From Spirodela intermedia (taxonomy: Eukaryota > Streptophyta > Magnoliopsida > Alismatales > Araceae): DNA of 64,000 nucleotides. Below the pieces are notes generated by a model, which did not search any database, was not told the DNA's origin, and saw only the letters and a program-made list of their open reading frames with translations. The DNA lies in the NCBI GenBank assembly GCA_902729315.2, contig LR746270.1, positions 7,139,221-7,203,220 of the forward strand. Reading direction: 5' to 3'. This document shows positions 1 through 12,100 of the stretch, one piece after another. A program made the translations under genes and the position numbers. The first letter of the stretch is position 1, and every line of letters starts with the position of its first letter.

Positions 1-277
1 CTACATACTAACTCTTGACGCCTTTGACATGAGATGAACCAGCAGCCACAATTATGGGTGAGAGTTTGGGTCCTTGAAGTCCAACTTTGTGTTAATAATC
101 TTCATGAATAAATTAAAACTTCTTAGAGCTTGAGGTGATGTCATTCTGAAACCATGTGTTTACTTTTTTTATTTTATGAGAGATTTAATCTCAAGGGAAG
201 ATTTTTAACGTTTGAGTCAAGTCATTTTCCTATTGTATATTTTAAAATGACTAGAAGTACCTCCTTGCTTTTTCTAG
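1..277 (+). other. Intron upstream of the reductase exon (partial)
   Basis: Intron sequence with a T-rich stretch ending TTTCTAG at the acceptor. The open frame here is open by chance and does not match the reductase family before the acceptor. Nothing else is seen. Confidence 0.6.
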
Positions 278-2101
278 GGACACCAACTTTCCCAAATGCC
301 AGTTTTGGTTGGATCAACGTGAAAGATGTTGCAAATGCACATATTCTAGCATTTGAGGTCCCTTCAGCTAATGGAAGGTATTGCCTAGTTGAAAGGGTTA
401 TCCATTTTTCAGAGGTCGTGAATCTTATTCGAGAACTATTCCCAGACCTCAAGCTTCCTGAAAGGTAATCTGTCCTTTTTAATGTCGATTCTCAGACCCC
501 AAGCTTCCTGAAAGCTTCCTAATTGGCATATGCCAATGACAACAGATTGAGCTCTCATAAATTTCATTATTGCATGTATCTATTTTCTGTCGTCCATTGA
601 TTTATGTTTTGATAGAAAATGTAAATTGATTTCTGATTTCCTTTGTATGATATTATTTCACATCCGATGTTTTTATGCTTTGAGGACTGAATTCAACATT
701 ACTCTAACCTAAAATCCTCTGCTCTGGTACCAGATTCTCTACTGTGTTTAGAAATCGTTTCCTCCAAGTTCACTAATTTATATGACAGAATTATATCCTT
801 TAACTTTAGCACCTCCAGATGAATGAAATGCACAACAGTTAGTGCAATCCTGGAGTAAACTAGAGCTCCAGATCAAGAATTTTTTTTTAATTACTGTAAT
901 ATCTCTTCCAAAGGCTTCAAGGAAAATTACTGAGAGGCACTCATTAGATTATGTCCCTTATTTTATGAAGTGGATTGTTTTTCCTATGATTGACAAGAGA
1001 CACTTGGGTATTTGTTTATTTTGTGTTTTGAGGGCTTATCTTTCGTTGTTTCTTGCTGATCAATTGCCTGCCTTGGGTGAGGGGATTGTGCAGTTTATAT
1101 TTTTGGATATTTTTATTTACATCTTCTGTAAATCAAGAAGGAATACAGTTGTACATTATATTTGTGTTATCTAATGCTTTCAGCATTCTTCTCTAGAGAA
1201 GATGTTGTTTTCGAGTTGGCATTTGGGGACGAACTTCCATTATCATTACCTTTATATTTTTGTGTATGAGAACATAGAGAGTTATTCTTTTATTTTTTTC
1301 ACATCTTTATCATCCTACTAAAAGGTTCTACTATATTGTGACATATCTTATCACTCAAAGAAAACATAATAAAATGTGCACGAAAGTGATAACCACTCTA
1401 TTTATGATGAAATGCAGTAGCTAACGGGATTCTTTTTATCTGTCAGTACTTACATCCTTTTTCCGACATTTATCTGCATTTCTATGCAGCTTCATGGTCT
1501 TCGGAACCATTTTCTGTGTCTTTTACACTCGAAGTGTGTGTTTTGAACAAATTTTATTATTCTTTTCCCATCTCTTTCCGGTATTGCCAGACGTCCAAAT
1601 AGGATATTTTTTTCATCATAAGGAATTTTGAATATCTTTCTCGTTTTTCTTGTCATCCCATGTGTCTGTGAGTGTTGTTCTTTTGGGATTCTGGCACTTG
1701 ACGCTGTTCATCAGCATGTAGGTGCCTTTCATTAATAACAGTTCACTAGGGAAACATCTTAGATTTATGGAATAATCAGTTGTGCTGTAAATTGTATCTC
1801 TTCTACCTAAGCTTTTCTATTGAATGACATGCTACCTATTGTGTTGTTTGGTGATTGAATGTGTTCAAGTTCATCATACCTGTTAATATTTAGCTCTAAT
1901 TTGCCTACAATGTTGTGTGGCAATTTGCCTCAGCTTTTTTGTGTCGCACATGTTTTTGGCAGGTGTGTGGATGATGAGCCCTTTGTGCGGACATACCATG
2001 TTTCCAAGGAGAAGGCCAAAAGCTTGGGCATCAGTTACATTCCTCTGGATGTAAGCCTTAAGGAGACCATTGAAAGCTTGACGGAGAAGAAGTTTGCCTA
2101 A
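278..2101 (+). CDS. Cinnamoyl-CoA / phenylacetaldehyde reductase-like protein, last two exons
   Basis: C-terminal part of an extended short-chain dehydrogenase/reductase of the CCR/DFR/phenylacetaldehyde reductase group, cytosolic enzymes that reduce an aldehyde, ketone or CoA-ester carbonyl with NADPH. Exon A is 278-464: acceptor AG at 276-277, donor GT at 465-466. Exon B is 1963-2101: acceptor AG at 1961-1962, stop TAA at 2099-2101. Phases agree, with an Arg codon split AG|G. Exon A carries [18 protein letters not shown] followed by GRYCLVER, the conserved block after the substrate loop. Exon B carries the family C-terminus [20 protein letters not shown]. The Rossmann nucleotide site and the YxxxK catalytic motif would lie in exons upstream of the window. 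No stop or frameshift is seen, so the gene may be intact. The exact substrate cannot be told from this part. Confidence 0.88.
465..1962 (+). other. Intron of the reductase-like gene
   Basis: A 1.5-kb AT-rich intron from GTAATC to TTTTTGGCAG. Just inside it, 492-515 repeats the last 24 bases of the exon (441-464) with two mismatches. No other gene or element is recognised. Confidence 0.7.
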
Positions 2102-3174
2102 TATGGAGATGTCTGACTTGGGGATGATATGTCTGATTGAGTGCTTGGGAGGTTTAGAATCCAAGAAGACAAAGAAATACTTGGAGATTTTATCTCATAT
2201 CAGTGTGAAAATTTCTAGGGAATTGAAGACCTATTCATAGTTAATTTTTCAGCATATTGAAGACTTAACTGAGTTGCCCTGCACGCATGTGAAAATAATT
2301 GTTTAATGATAACGTTAAACTCCCTTCAGAGCAAGAGGAAGAATTGAGTGGTGAAACACAACTTGAAATTGAATATACGAGTCCACTAATTTCATACTTG
2401 GACAAACTTTGTAGGCTGGTGATGTAGAACACAACTCCAACAAAATAAATAAAACAGGTCTAGAACTTGTGACCTAGATAGCCCAAAAACGTGGAAAACT
2501 CTAATTAAAGTCTTGAAGGATCAAAATGTATTCAAGACTCCAATTTCACCTAGAAAACTCAAAGTGTATTATGGGTCATTAGTTTTGTACTAGTAAATAT
2601 TTTCCTCTTATTGTAGATTCAAAATGCATGATTTGGATTCTTGTGAAGTAACAATGCTTCAAATCATTCATAATGCTTGAAGATCTCATGTAGTAATTTA
2701 ATGTCTGATTTTTGTTCTTATCCAGCTTCCATCTCATCAAGTGTATCAGAGTAAAGTTTTGAATCCTAAATTCATCAATAAAGTAGGCCTGAGGAGAAGG
2801 ATGTATAATCATGAAGATGTATTGATGTAAGAGTTAATCATATTGACAATATCATTCCTTACGTGTTATACATGTAAGAGTATAAATCATGTATATCGAG
2901 CTTACATGTATTGAAGTGTATAAGCTTCAATAAAGTGTTTATCTAAACTTTCAAGATTATGTTATACATTGAAATAAATTATTTCAAGGATCACAATTTA
3001 AACTTCTGTGTTATTCCAATGTGGCCTAAAATACAGGTAATTTTAGACATCTTTCACGTAGCCGCCCATTAGTGGAAGTTTTGAGCATAAATAATTATGC
3101 TTTATTTGTATCCAGAGATATTAAAGATAGGCCTGAGGAGAAGGATTCATAAGACTTCTAAGTGAAGATTGAAT
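2102..3174. other. 3' flank of the reductase gene and intergenic DNA
   Basis: AT-rich sequence with no coding match. A purine-rich stretch, taggcctgaggagaaggat, occurs near 2782 and again near 3127. The 330 bp between the copies contains AATAAAG and TATA-like runs and could be a small LTR remnant, but no paired ends or target duplication were found. Confidence 0.4.
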
Positions 3175-5560
3175 TGTTGAATTTTGAGGCATGTCTCTTT
3201 GTGGTGGGGTGGTTAAAGTGGTGATTACCCTAATTATTAGAGATGTGAGCACCCCTCCAGAACTATTTGAGGTAGTTATGTGAGTCAAAAGGTGAGTTGC
3301 ATCCTTTGTAAAAGAGGTGATCCTTAAGCAAGTGGGTGAGATTCTCTCTATACTGTATGGCCCTATGAGTTGGGAATACCCACCTTGTGTCTTGATGCAT
3401 TTTATCTTGGAGTGAGGCTGCTCGATGTTGGCTGAGCATCTCTTGAACGTGGGAGAAAGGTAGGTAGGTTATTGGGTCCTTGTGACTAGAGTTTGGTTTG
3501 AGATGGTGGGCAAAGAGTGACACATGAATAGAAAAATGAATGACTGGATGAGTAGATTGTGTTGTGGGGCACCTCTACAAAGATCATAGAGATCCATTTC
3601 CAAGTTGTAATGACGAAGTGTGTGAGGGAAGATGTGGCAGGACCTCTCTTAGCAACAGCACACAGGTTTGGTATGAGAATATGTGAAGTTCTTTGCTTCA
3701 CTCCTCAACATCAAGGACTTGTTTGCGGATCACAAATTTTTAGATTTCATAACATGTCTCTTGAGTTGAGCACATGCAAAGGTATGATGCTAAAGGGCAT
3801 GAGATATGCAGTCAATTATGGCAATGGCCAATATACTGGTGGGTTATTAGAGTGCTAGTGCCGTATGTAGCTTTCAACATTGGTGCCCAATGAGAGACAA
3901 CACCAAACAAGGCCGTTAGTGTGGTTGTGGCTTGAGGTGTCTGTCACTATTGATATTGTCGTGGTGACCATGGGAAGTTTTATGAGCAGGGCTAAGGAGG
4001 GCCTAAGTTTGCTGCATCGGTGCAGCAAGATGGTTTGCCTAAGAGATGGTACCAAGTGAAAGAGTGTTTTGACTCAAGGACGAGATGGATTTTATGGTAT
4101 TATCGACGGATGACTTTGACGTTATCGTAGGCATGAATTCATTGGTCCTTAGTTGTGTGGTGTCTTTGAAAGGGGATCAAGGCTATATTTTGTGAATGAA
4201 GTAACTAAGACACAATGAGGACTGTGAACGTTGTTGGCATTATGAGTGTGGGTCTCCCTTGAGGGGGGAAGAAACCTCTCTTGTGACCATATAAGAGTAA
4301 GAGTGGCTCCTATGTGGATTCAACCTGATAGGATAGGATAGGCATGTAGGGGGGCTACATTGGCTCTGCAGCTAGGATGCACGGTGCCAATTGTCGCAGA
4401 GCACACATGTGGCCATGCCACTAAGTGTGTAGATGGCCAGCCAGACATGCACAGAAATCTAGGCCAGTGCACTAAGGTAACTCCCGATTGGAGTTTCTTG
4501 CCTCTTCGTAGAGTTTCATGACATGATGTTTGAAGTTTCTACTATATGACTACCATCTCAATGTGTATAGTTCGTCGTTCGGTGGTAACGAGTGGAGTAG
4601 GCAGCGAGTTGAGTGCATGAGCATTCCACGAGCAATAGATGACAAGGTTGATCTCATGTTGGCCACAAACCCACCAATGCTTTATGTAATATAAGATTGT
4701 TGTTGATGCACTTAAAGGAACTATGCAAATGGTTGGAGCACTTGGAGGTGGGCCTCATCTGTTCTTCTAAGGTATCCTATCCAACCTCTTCCAAAACGTT
4801 GGATCACTCGAATTGTGCGTTGATTATGAGGCTTTGAACAAGGTCACAATGAAGAATAAATATCTAGTGCTGAATATGGAGGAGCTCTTCTAGTCGAGTG
4901 TTGCTAAGTATTCCATCCATATGAGCTTCAAGAATAAGTATCACAATACATCATGACACATGTCATGTGGGTATGTGTCTCAAGTTAGATGACTCCACTA
5001 GTACAAGACAAGGTTTACGGGAGCATCCTATGAGCCTTGAAAGGCAGTGTCACAAGGTGACATGATGATGGATGAATGTGGTGCAGCAGCAACATAGCAA
5101 TGATACGACACAAATGTTGCAAGTATAGAGGCACGTGGCATGGTGCAACATGACACAGCTTGTCGGGGCAATATGTGAGTAGCACAATGCAACATAAGAC
5201 ATGCAACTTGGGTATGTAGTGAGCACAGCTATTTGAAGAGGTGTGTCCTCGTGTTGAATGGTGAGAGTGGTGGTTACCCTAATCACCTGAGATGTGAGCA
5301 CCCCTCCATAACTATTTGGGGTAGTTATGTGAGTTAAAAGGGTGTGAGCGGCATACTCTATAAATAGGGGGCATCATCAAGAGAATAGGTAAGATTCTAC
5401 CCAAAGTGCATGATCTTTAGTGTTGGGGAATACACACCTTGTTGCAGTCCTAGGGCGTTTCCATCTTGTAGTGCAGCTGCTCGATGTTGGCTGAGCAATG
5501 GTCTAGGCCAGCATGAGGGAGCAAAGAAGGTAGGCTTATCGGATCCCTAGATCACCCTTC
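3175..5560 (+). mobile_element. Decayed, internally deleted Ty3/gypsy retrotransposon
   Basis: Two diverged direct repeats flank the element: about 3175-3480 and 5252-5555. Both carry gagatgtgagcacccctcca and later gctgctcgatgttggctgag, and are read as LTRs. The interior keeps short pol fragments in gypsy order. A protease-like DDFDVIVGMNS is near 4110, a protease-RT linker (PRAIDDKVDLM) near 4625, and the RT block CVDYEALNKVTMKNKYL near 4815-4870. Between and after these most of gag, RT, RNase H and integrase is missing. Outer boundaries are approximate and no target duplication was confirmed. Confidence 0.6.
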
Positions 5561-5959
5561 CCTAGGCTTTTCCCTGAGTGCAGTCTTGTGGTGCTCTAGG
5601 TCAATCTAGACCCAGCCTAAATATGAACCCACGTATTAATAATTCTTCTGAAAAAAAAAAGAGGCAGAGAAACCACCAGATTCATTACACTCAAAATGCA
5701 TGCATTGATATTAACAAACCACCTCCTTTAAAACATGAGTTGACTTCAGACGAGATGGCGATTTTTTTTTCTGTTTCAAATACAACATAAAATAACATAA
5801 TTATGCTAAAAAAATACAGAAATAAATGTCCCCTCTGAAAGTATGTAGCATGGTCATATTGACTGTTACAAGCACCAGTTAATTGAAATAGTTTGAGGTA
5901 AGGAGAGGAAGGAACGAACATGATTCAAGCATAGACCAAAGTATTGAGACTGGCGCATA
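5561..5959 (-). other. 3' flank / probable 3' UTR of the NAGLU gene
   Basis: Non-coding DNA between the gypsy remnant and the NAGLU stop codon. Any 3' UTR of the - strand gene would lie here. I did not find a canonical AATAAA on the - strand, so the polyadenylation site is not assigned. Confidence 0.4.
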
Positions 5960-6195
5960 TTAGCTCAGATATTTGGTGACCAAACCTTTAGCAATAACAT
6001 GAGCATTGCCAATAGCTTTAACAGGATATTGCTCCACTCCAGCTTGCCATTTATTAGAGTATGAGATCCATTCTCTTCTCCATTCCTCCAGTGGAAACTT
6101 CACGTTTTCCCTCAAACTCTTTAACATGTAGCTGAAATACGTGGAAGCCCGTGGCAGATAGTAGCTGCCTAACAGGCCACTCCAGTATTTATTTG
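5960..6195 (-). CDS. NAGLU: NAGLU last exon and stop codon
   Basis: 78 whole codons after a split Ala, beginning [16 protein letters not shown], continuing through [15 protein letters not shown] and ending VTKYLS with TAA at 5962-5960. The C-terminus matches plant NAGLU in content and length. Confidence 0.92.
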
Positions 6196-9100
6196 CTGTT
6201 CGAAACTAAGAGTTAGAGGAAAGTGGAAACAAAGACCTAAAAAGCTGGAACCTTTCTCGTGTAAAATTACCGTAGTCATGTAGTTTACTCTGATTCGTGT
6301 CTGTATTATCAAACCACATCGTCACCTGGGTTCTCGCATTCCATTCATACTATGGAAGAAGATGAGTCAGTACATGTGTATTGGGTGCATATGGTGAACG
6401 AAGACAATACATGGATAGTACTAATTTAGCAATGAACTAGTTGACTAACCTGCCTTCTTTCGTTTTGACTGGTTGCAAGAGTTTTTGCATTCTCTAGCCA
6501 GCTTCCCAGCAGGAAATTGTCATCAGAGGATAGGAGTGTGTCAATGTCTCCTATGAGTTCTATGAATCTTTGGCTTTGATGAGTTAACATATCCACATCA
6601 CCCTCTGCATACGCCCTTACTGCATCTAGGTAGATTTGGTTCCCTAGTTTGGACAATACCTGTCTTGTAAGGTCGACCAGGTCATATCTGAATAAACAAA
6701 ACCAATGCACATCTGAATGTAAGAAACCTTCAAAAATGCCAATTCACTTCCATTTACGCAACGAATGAAAGAACTGTGACAGTTTTCAATAGAAAAGTAG
6801 ATCCTAGGCGTTGTAACACAGAAGATATAGATGACTTTGTTTGAATAAATTACAGAGGAATTAATGTTGGACGAGATGTTTATTCTTCTCTAGATTTACT
6901 TTAATCCGAAGAAAACAGCATTTACCTGTAAGTAAGGCTTCCTTCAAGTTTATCTCCAGCAATAAGAAATAACTCAAGTGCCTTGGTCACTTCTTCAGTC
7001 GAGTACCATAGATGAGGAGAATGGCTGTCAGTAATTGTTTCTCTGAAAGAGAATCTACGAACCTGGTTTCCACGGAACTTCGTTACGTTTTCCTCAAACA
7101 AGCTATATGGACTGTTGTCTGGGAACTGAACTATGACGTCCCGATTATGATCCTGCACAGGTATGTGTTAAATTTTGTTATAAAAAAAGCCGTTGCAATA
7201 GGATACATTAAAGGGGTAACGCATTTCTGATGCCAACCACAGGTCTTGGATTGCGAAGTATGAAAGAATGTCAACATTATGTTATCTTATCCAAAAAAAT
7301 GAATTAAACCCCACAAAAAAGCAAGACAATATAGATGTGAAAGGTAAAGTCTGCCAGTTTCGTCTCATGGGCTGATTCAATTTGACATGGATAAAACTTC
7401 ATTGGTGCGTAGTAAAATGTATCATCATGATCACTATAATCCTTGTTATTGCATCATAGAAATTTGCGGTCAGCTACATGACGATAAATTTGAGTATGCA
7501 CAAACCTTGTGACCGACTAAATCAGAGCTATATTTATTTCTACAGATCATGTAGCCTACTAAAGGCTGAAACATTTAGTAATTAAAACACATCCTCTGTG
7601 ATTCTACATACTGCTTTTTTTCAAGTCAAACTGAATAATACAGTCATAAAGTGGTCTAAGAGGTATTAATGGCAAAGTTAGCATTTTTTTAAAAAACTAT
7701 CATCATAAAAGTTTTCAGAAGGAAACATACAGCAATTCCATCAGTGCAGTTGTAAATCGTCTGATATAGTATTTCCCATGCTGTCTCAATCTCTGGGACA
7801 GATTTCCCATATCTTCGTTTGGAATAGCTCTTTAACCATCCCTGGTTTTGGAATAAAGGTATATCAGATGTCAGAGTGATGAAGAGAATAAATGAACAGG
7901 ACAAGAATAATCACTGCCAAAGCTCGGGTAAAGTTAAGAGAAACACTCAAATAAATTACAAAAAACATGGGATATGAAGTTGTAACCGTTATACATATTT
8001 TTTGAGGCTACAAAACAAAATTTCATTGAAGAATATATGTTACATTCCAAAATCGTCAACTTTATAATCGAACATGATATCAATCACTTTTCATAAGGCT
8101 CATATAAACTTAATGGAGTACAATATTCTTCTTGCGACTACAAAACAACATATCACTGTAGAACATGATACAAAGCAAATATATAAATCCCATCTGAAGT
8201 TAATAGGCAATAAAATTGGAAATCGTGAATTTACAATGAATGATAAGTAAAACCATTGAATTCACAAGGATAGAAAATAGGGGCCCTTAAATCCGTAAGT
8301 GGATCTCTGAATCTACGAGGGAAAAATAGATGAAAAAAATACTTTGGGTTAGAAGGACCATCATCATCAGCAATGCATGCCTCTTTAAAGAGGTAAAAAG
8401 TAGTTCAACATCTCATAAAGATAGGATCTGACAAAAAAAATTGCTTAGCCAGAAAAATAATTAGATAAAAGGAAATAGTCAACAAACATACGAAGACAAA
8501 ATATGTTTGACGCCTTAGAGAATATTACAGTATTACTAGAGACTTTACCCTTCTGAGTCAAAAAGCACGAAAAACTAAGCTTCATAGAGCATATAAAACA
8601 CAAACTATTCTGAAGTGTGATAGAATGACTTGATTCTCCTTTTTTGAGCTTTTTTCACAATTGAAACAACCATCCAAACAAATTACCCTTTGTCTGTCGT
8701 TATTCTTCAATAAAAAATCTTTAGAAGCTCTCATATATCGAGGCATCCCAAAAGATAACCCTTTAGGTTGGATAAGGAAAAATAGCGATTAGAAATATAT
8801 TCCATCTGTGACCATTTCTATAAACAGTTAGAGAGGAAAATGAACTTCGTTGCATCCCAACAGTTTTAGCAATAAACTATGATAAGTTTCCTTAACATTT
8901 AAACCGCATTGATACTATCATAATTTTTCTAATTATAACTATCATATTCCTGTCTATCTAATTTAACAGATAATGTCATAAGCATCTCCAGAAAGAGAAG
9001 AAGATTGCAATGAAGGAGAGATACCCAGGCAAAAAGATGGGTCTATCAGTTCCTCTATCAATTCATAAAGAGGGCAAACCCAACAGATTAAAAAGAACGA

Positions 9101-12100
9101 AATATCCCTGTTATTCGTGATGTTAAGGATACAGAGAGAAATAAAAAGATCGGAATGGCTCATAATCTTGACACCCATCCATTGTTCTTCTGCGAGCTCA
9201 TTAAGGACATGGAATCACTTTGCCAATAAATGTTGCTGGGCACAAAAAAAATATTTAGTTGTAAAAGTTTTTCTTGATATTTTCGACAAACGGATCTTAG
9301 GATACTATATTGTTCTCATGATCCACTGTATGTGACCCCAATCTCATAGTAAGAAGTTGGAAGAACTTCGAAAGAACTTTAAGAATAACATTAGACGTTA
9401 AAGTTTACAATAGCAATGCTTGTACAAAAAAAATCTAAAACATAACATAATCCAATGGATGAAATTAACAGGGTGATATTAAACATTAATTTTGACACAA
9501 TTCTTTATGTCCGTGATCATTAAAAAGGCAAATCTGATGCTTTCACCTTAAGTTGAACCTCCTGACTGCGAAATGCCATTTCTGACATCAGTTCGTAGAC
9601 CACTGGATTCTGTTCTATACCTTCCATGCACATTCCAACACCAACCTGTAACATAGAATGCTCTCTGATACTGAGAAATCAGAAGAACACTACTACCATG
9701 TAACATATATCAAAATGTGAAGTTCAACATTTAAACACAAATATACACAATAAGTAAATGATTACACTCTGTTATTAATATTGAAACAGGATGCAAGCAA
9801 ATGCATGAAAATTTATAAAAGCAGTAACATCACCTAAAATTCTATGTTCAGTAAGTCAAATTAGAATATGGAATTAAAATGCTGACATCGCATGATAGTG
9901 TGTTTGTGATTCAATTAGAATATGCATTCAATTGGGTCATATTAGCTCTTATGTAATACTGCAACCTCTATCTCTCTGAGTGCAAAGAGGTGAAGAGGAA
10001 AGCCACAAACGTTATCCTGGTCTACCTTCTAGTTTACATGGGTTTCTCAAGCAGCTGCTGCCTTTGCTGCTGGACAATGAGGGTGAGGAAGGCAGTGGCA
10101 GGAGCCCATTCATGTGCTGCTCTACCCCTGCTGGATTTTATCACTTCTCCAGTCATTCTGGTGGCACCAGTATATAATGCTTTCAACTGTATTTCTGTTA
10201 GATTCACTCGCATCTTGCCTTGTTATTCATAATCATCCCACTTCACTGTGAACAACTTCCGCCGATATGAAAAATGATCATGTTTCGATCTGATAGTGCC
10301 AACCCATTGTGATGGGTCCACCCACATATGGGGCTGCACACATACATGATCCGTATGTCCTAGTCCTTTGGCAATAAATTTGCAGCCTCATATGGACACA
10401 CGGCCTTGCCGTCATAATTCAGGACCTCTACTGCTCTCAATAGCCTTACGTTCCTGTTGTTTGCTCTTTCTTTCTATTTCAGCTATCCCAATTCTTCTGA
10501 TTGTAACTTAGAGCATGTCCCACGGGGTTTTCATTGCCAACAGCTGGTGGCACTGAATCTATGACATTTACTACTCCGCCTTCTAATATAGAGGCTTCAA
10601 CTGTAGCACCCATTACCTCAATTTCAACTCCTAGTACTCTGGCTTCAACAGTGTCAGCTACTGCTTTGGCTTCGGCCACTCTTTTTCTGACCTCAAATAT
10701 CATGTCCCTTTCCGACTTTTTTACTCTTGCTTCAACTTCAGCATATTCGACTCCAACTTCGTCTCTAACTTAAAGCAGCATTGGACAACTCTTGACTTCA
10801 TTCCAACATCTCCTAGTTAGGCATAAAATTAGCATTTATTTCTTGTCCTTTGCATTTTTCTGAGCAATAGTTCTCTATGCCGAATGTAACAAGCTGGAGT
10901 AAACTGATATATCTGCCCTAGCTTTAGAAGCGTATTAGAAGATAGACCCAATATGCCCTGGAGTCTATGATTGACTCGCTTTCAATATGAAGCTGTTAGG
11001 ACCCCAGTGGGCCTAACTAATTCAAGGCGTAAGAAAGTGAGCCCGTCAGGCCCAATAGCTACTGCAGCAGAGGACAACACAACCCACCCACTCACACATA
11101 TAGGGTAGAATCGAGGGAAGGGGAGAGAAGAGGGGGAGTCTGTTTTGGGAGAGAGAGGGCTTCTCGAATGCCCCTCAGGAGTCTAGGGATTTAGCATATT
11201 TATGTTAGCTATATGTTTCTCTCTTCTATTTTCCATATTTATGTTGCTTTTGCTTACCTGGATCGAGGCTACTATCACAAGCACAATAGGCACACATTAA
11301 GTTTTGCCAAACAGGCCTGAATCTGTGAGTCAGCTCAAGTTTTGATTATAGGGCTTCAAAGAAGTTCCAACATGTGAAGCCAACTCAAGACTGAATTGGC
11401 CCAACCTGCATGCAACTCACTTTGTCTAACAATCGGTTGAATCAATGTATAAAAAATTAATAACTGTACTTTTAACTTTGGAGATATATGAAACGGTCAT
11501 AATAAAAGATGAATGCAAATCGTTTTCTAATTAAGTTCCGAATAAAAAAGGCTGGTTATGGAAGTGGGAAATGTGGCCAGTAGTGGATTCTACTGCTAGC
11601 ACAGGGGGCAGACGACGGTACTCAATTGATGCTGCTGGCACAGGATGCATGGGGACCAAAATTCAACATAGAATCATAAATCACTAAAAGCATACGAAGA
11701 AGCAGACAGACACGAGAAGCCATCTGATAAGCTTCCTGTTCATGAAGGAAACAAACAAAAAAACATGCTCATTTAGGTATTGTTGAAATAAAATTTTAAG
11801 ATATGAAACTGTCAAGAATTCAATCGCTTTAGGTCATCTGCTTATTTACATGATGGAAAAACATAACTCTATGAGTCGATAGAGTTTTATCAAGACATAC
11901 CATGGTTGAGTTCTCACTCTCATGAGCATTTAGAGGACCAGAAGCAATGACATCCAGAATGCCATACATCTCAATATTTCCGCCAAAATTGTGCAACATA
12001 CACCTAGCCATTATCCACTACTCATTAGTCATAAAAGTTTTGCTGAACAATAAACCGAAAAACAAGTCGTTGACAAGACTAAGGATTGAAAGTTACCAGA

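Noticed and set aside
3559-3858. 99-residue open frame on the + strand
   Set aside because: Lies inside the gypsy remnant and matches no family I know; neighbouring pol islands are in other positions. Probably open by chance.
10534-10773. Thr/Ser/Ala-rich open frame of 79 residues
   Set aside because: Low-complexity composition inside a NAGLU intron with no conserved domain; its complement is also open, typical of repetitive base composition.
10985-11230. Possible LTR beginning tgttaggaccccagtgggcc
   Set aside because: No second copy, primer site, purine tract or target duplication was found in the window.
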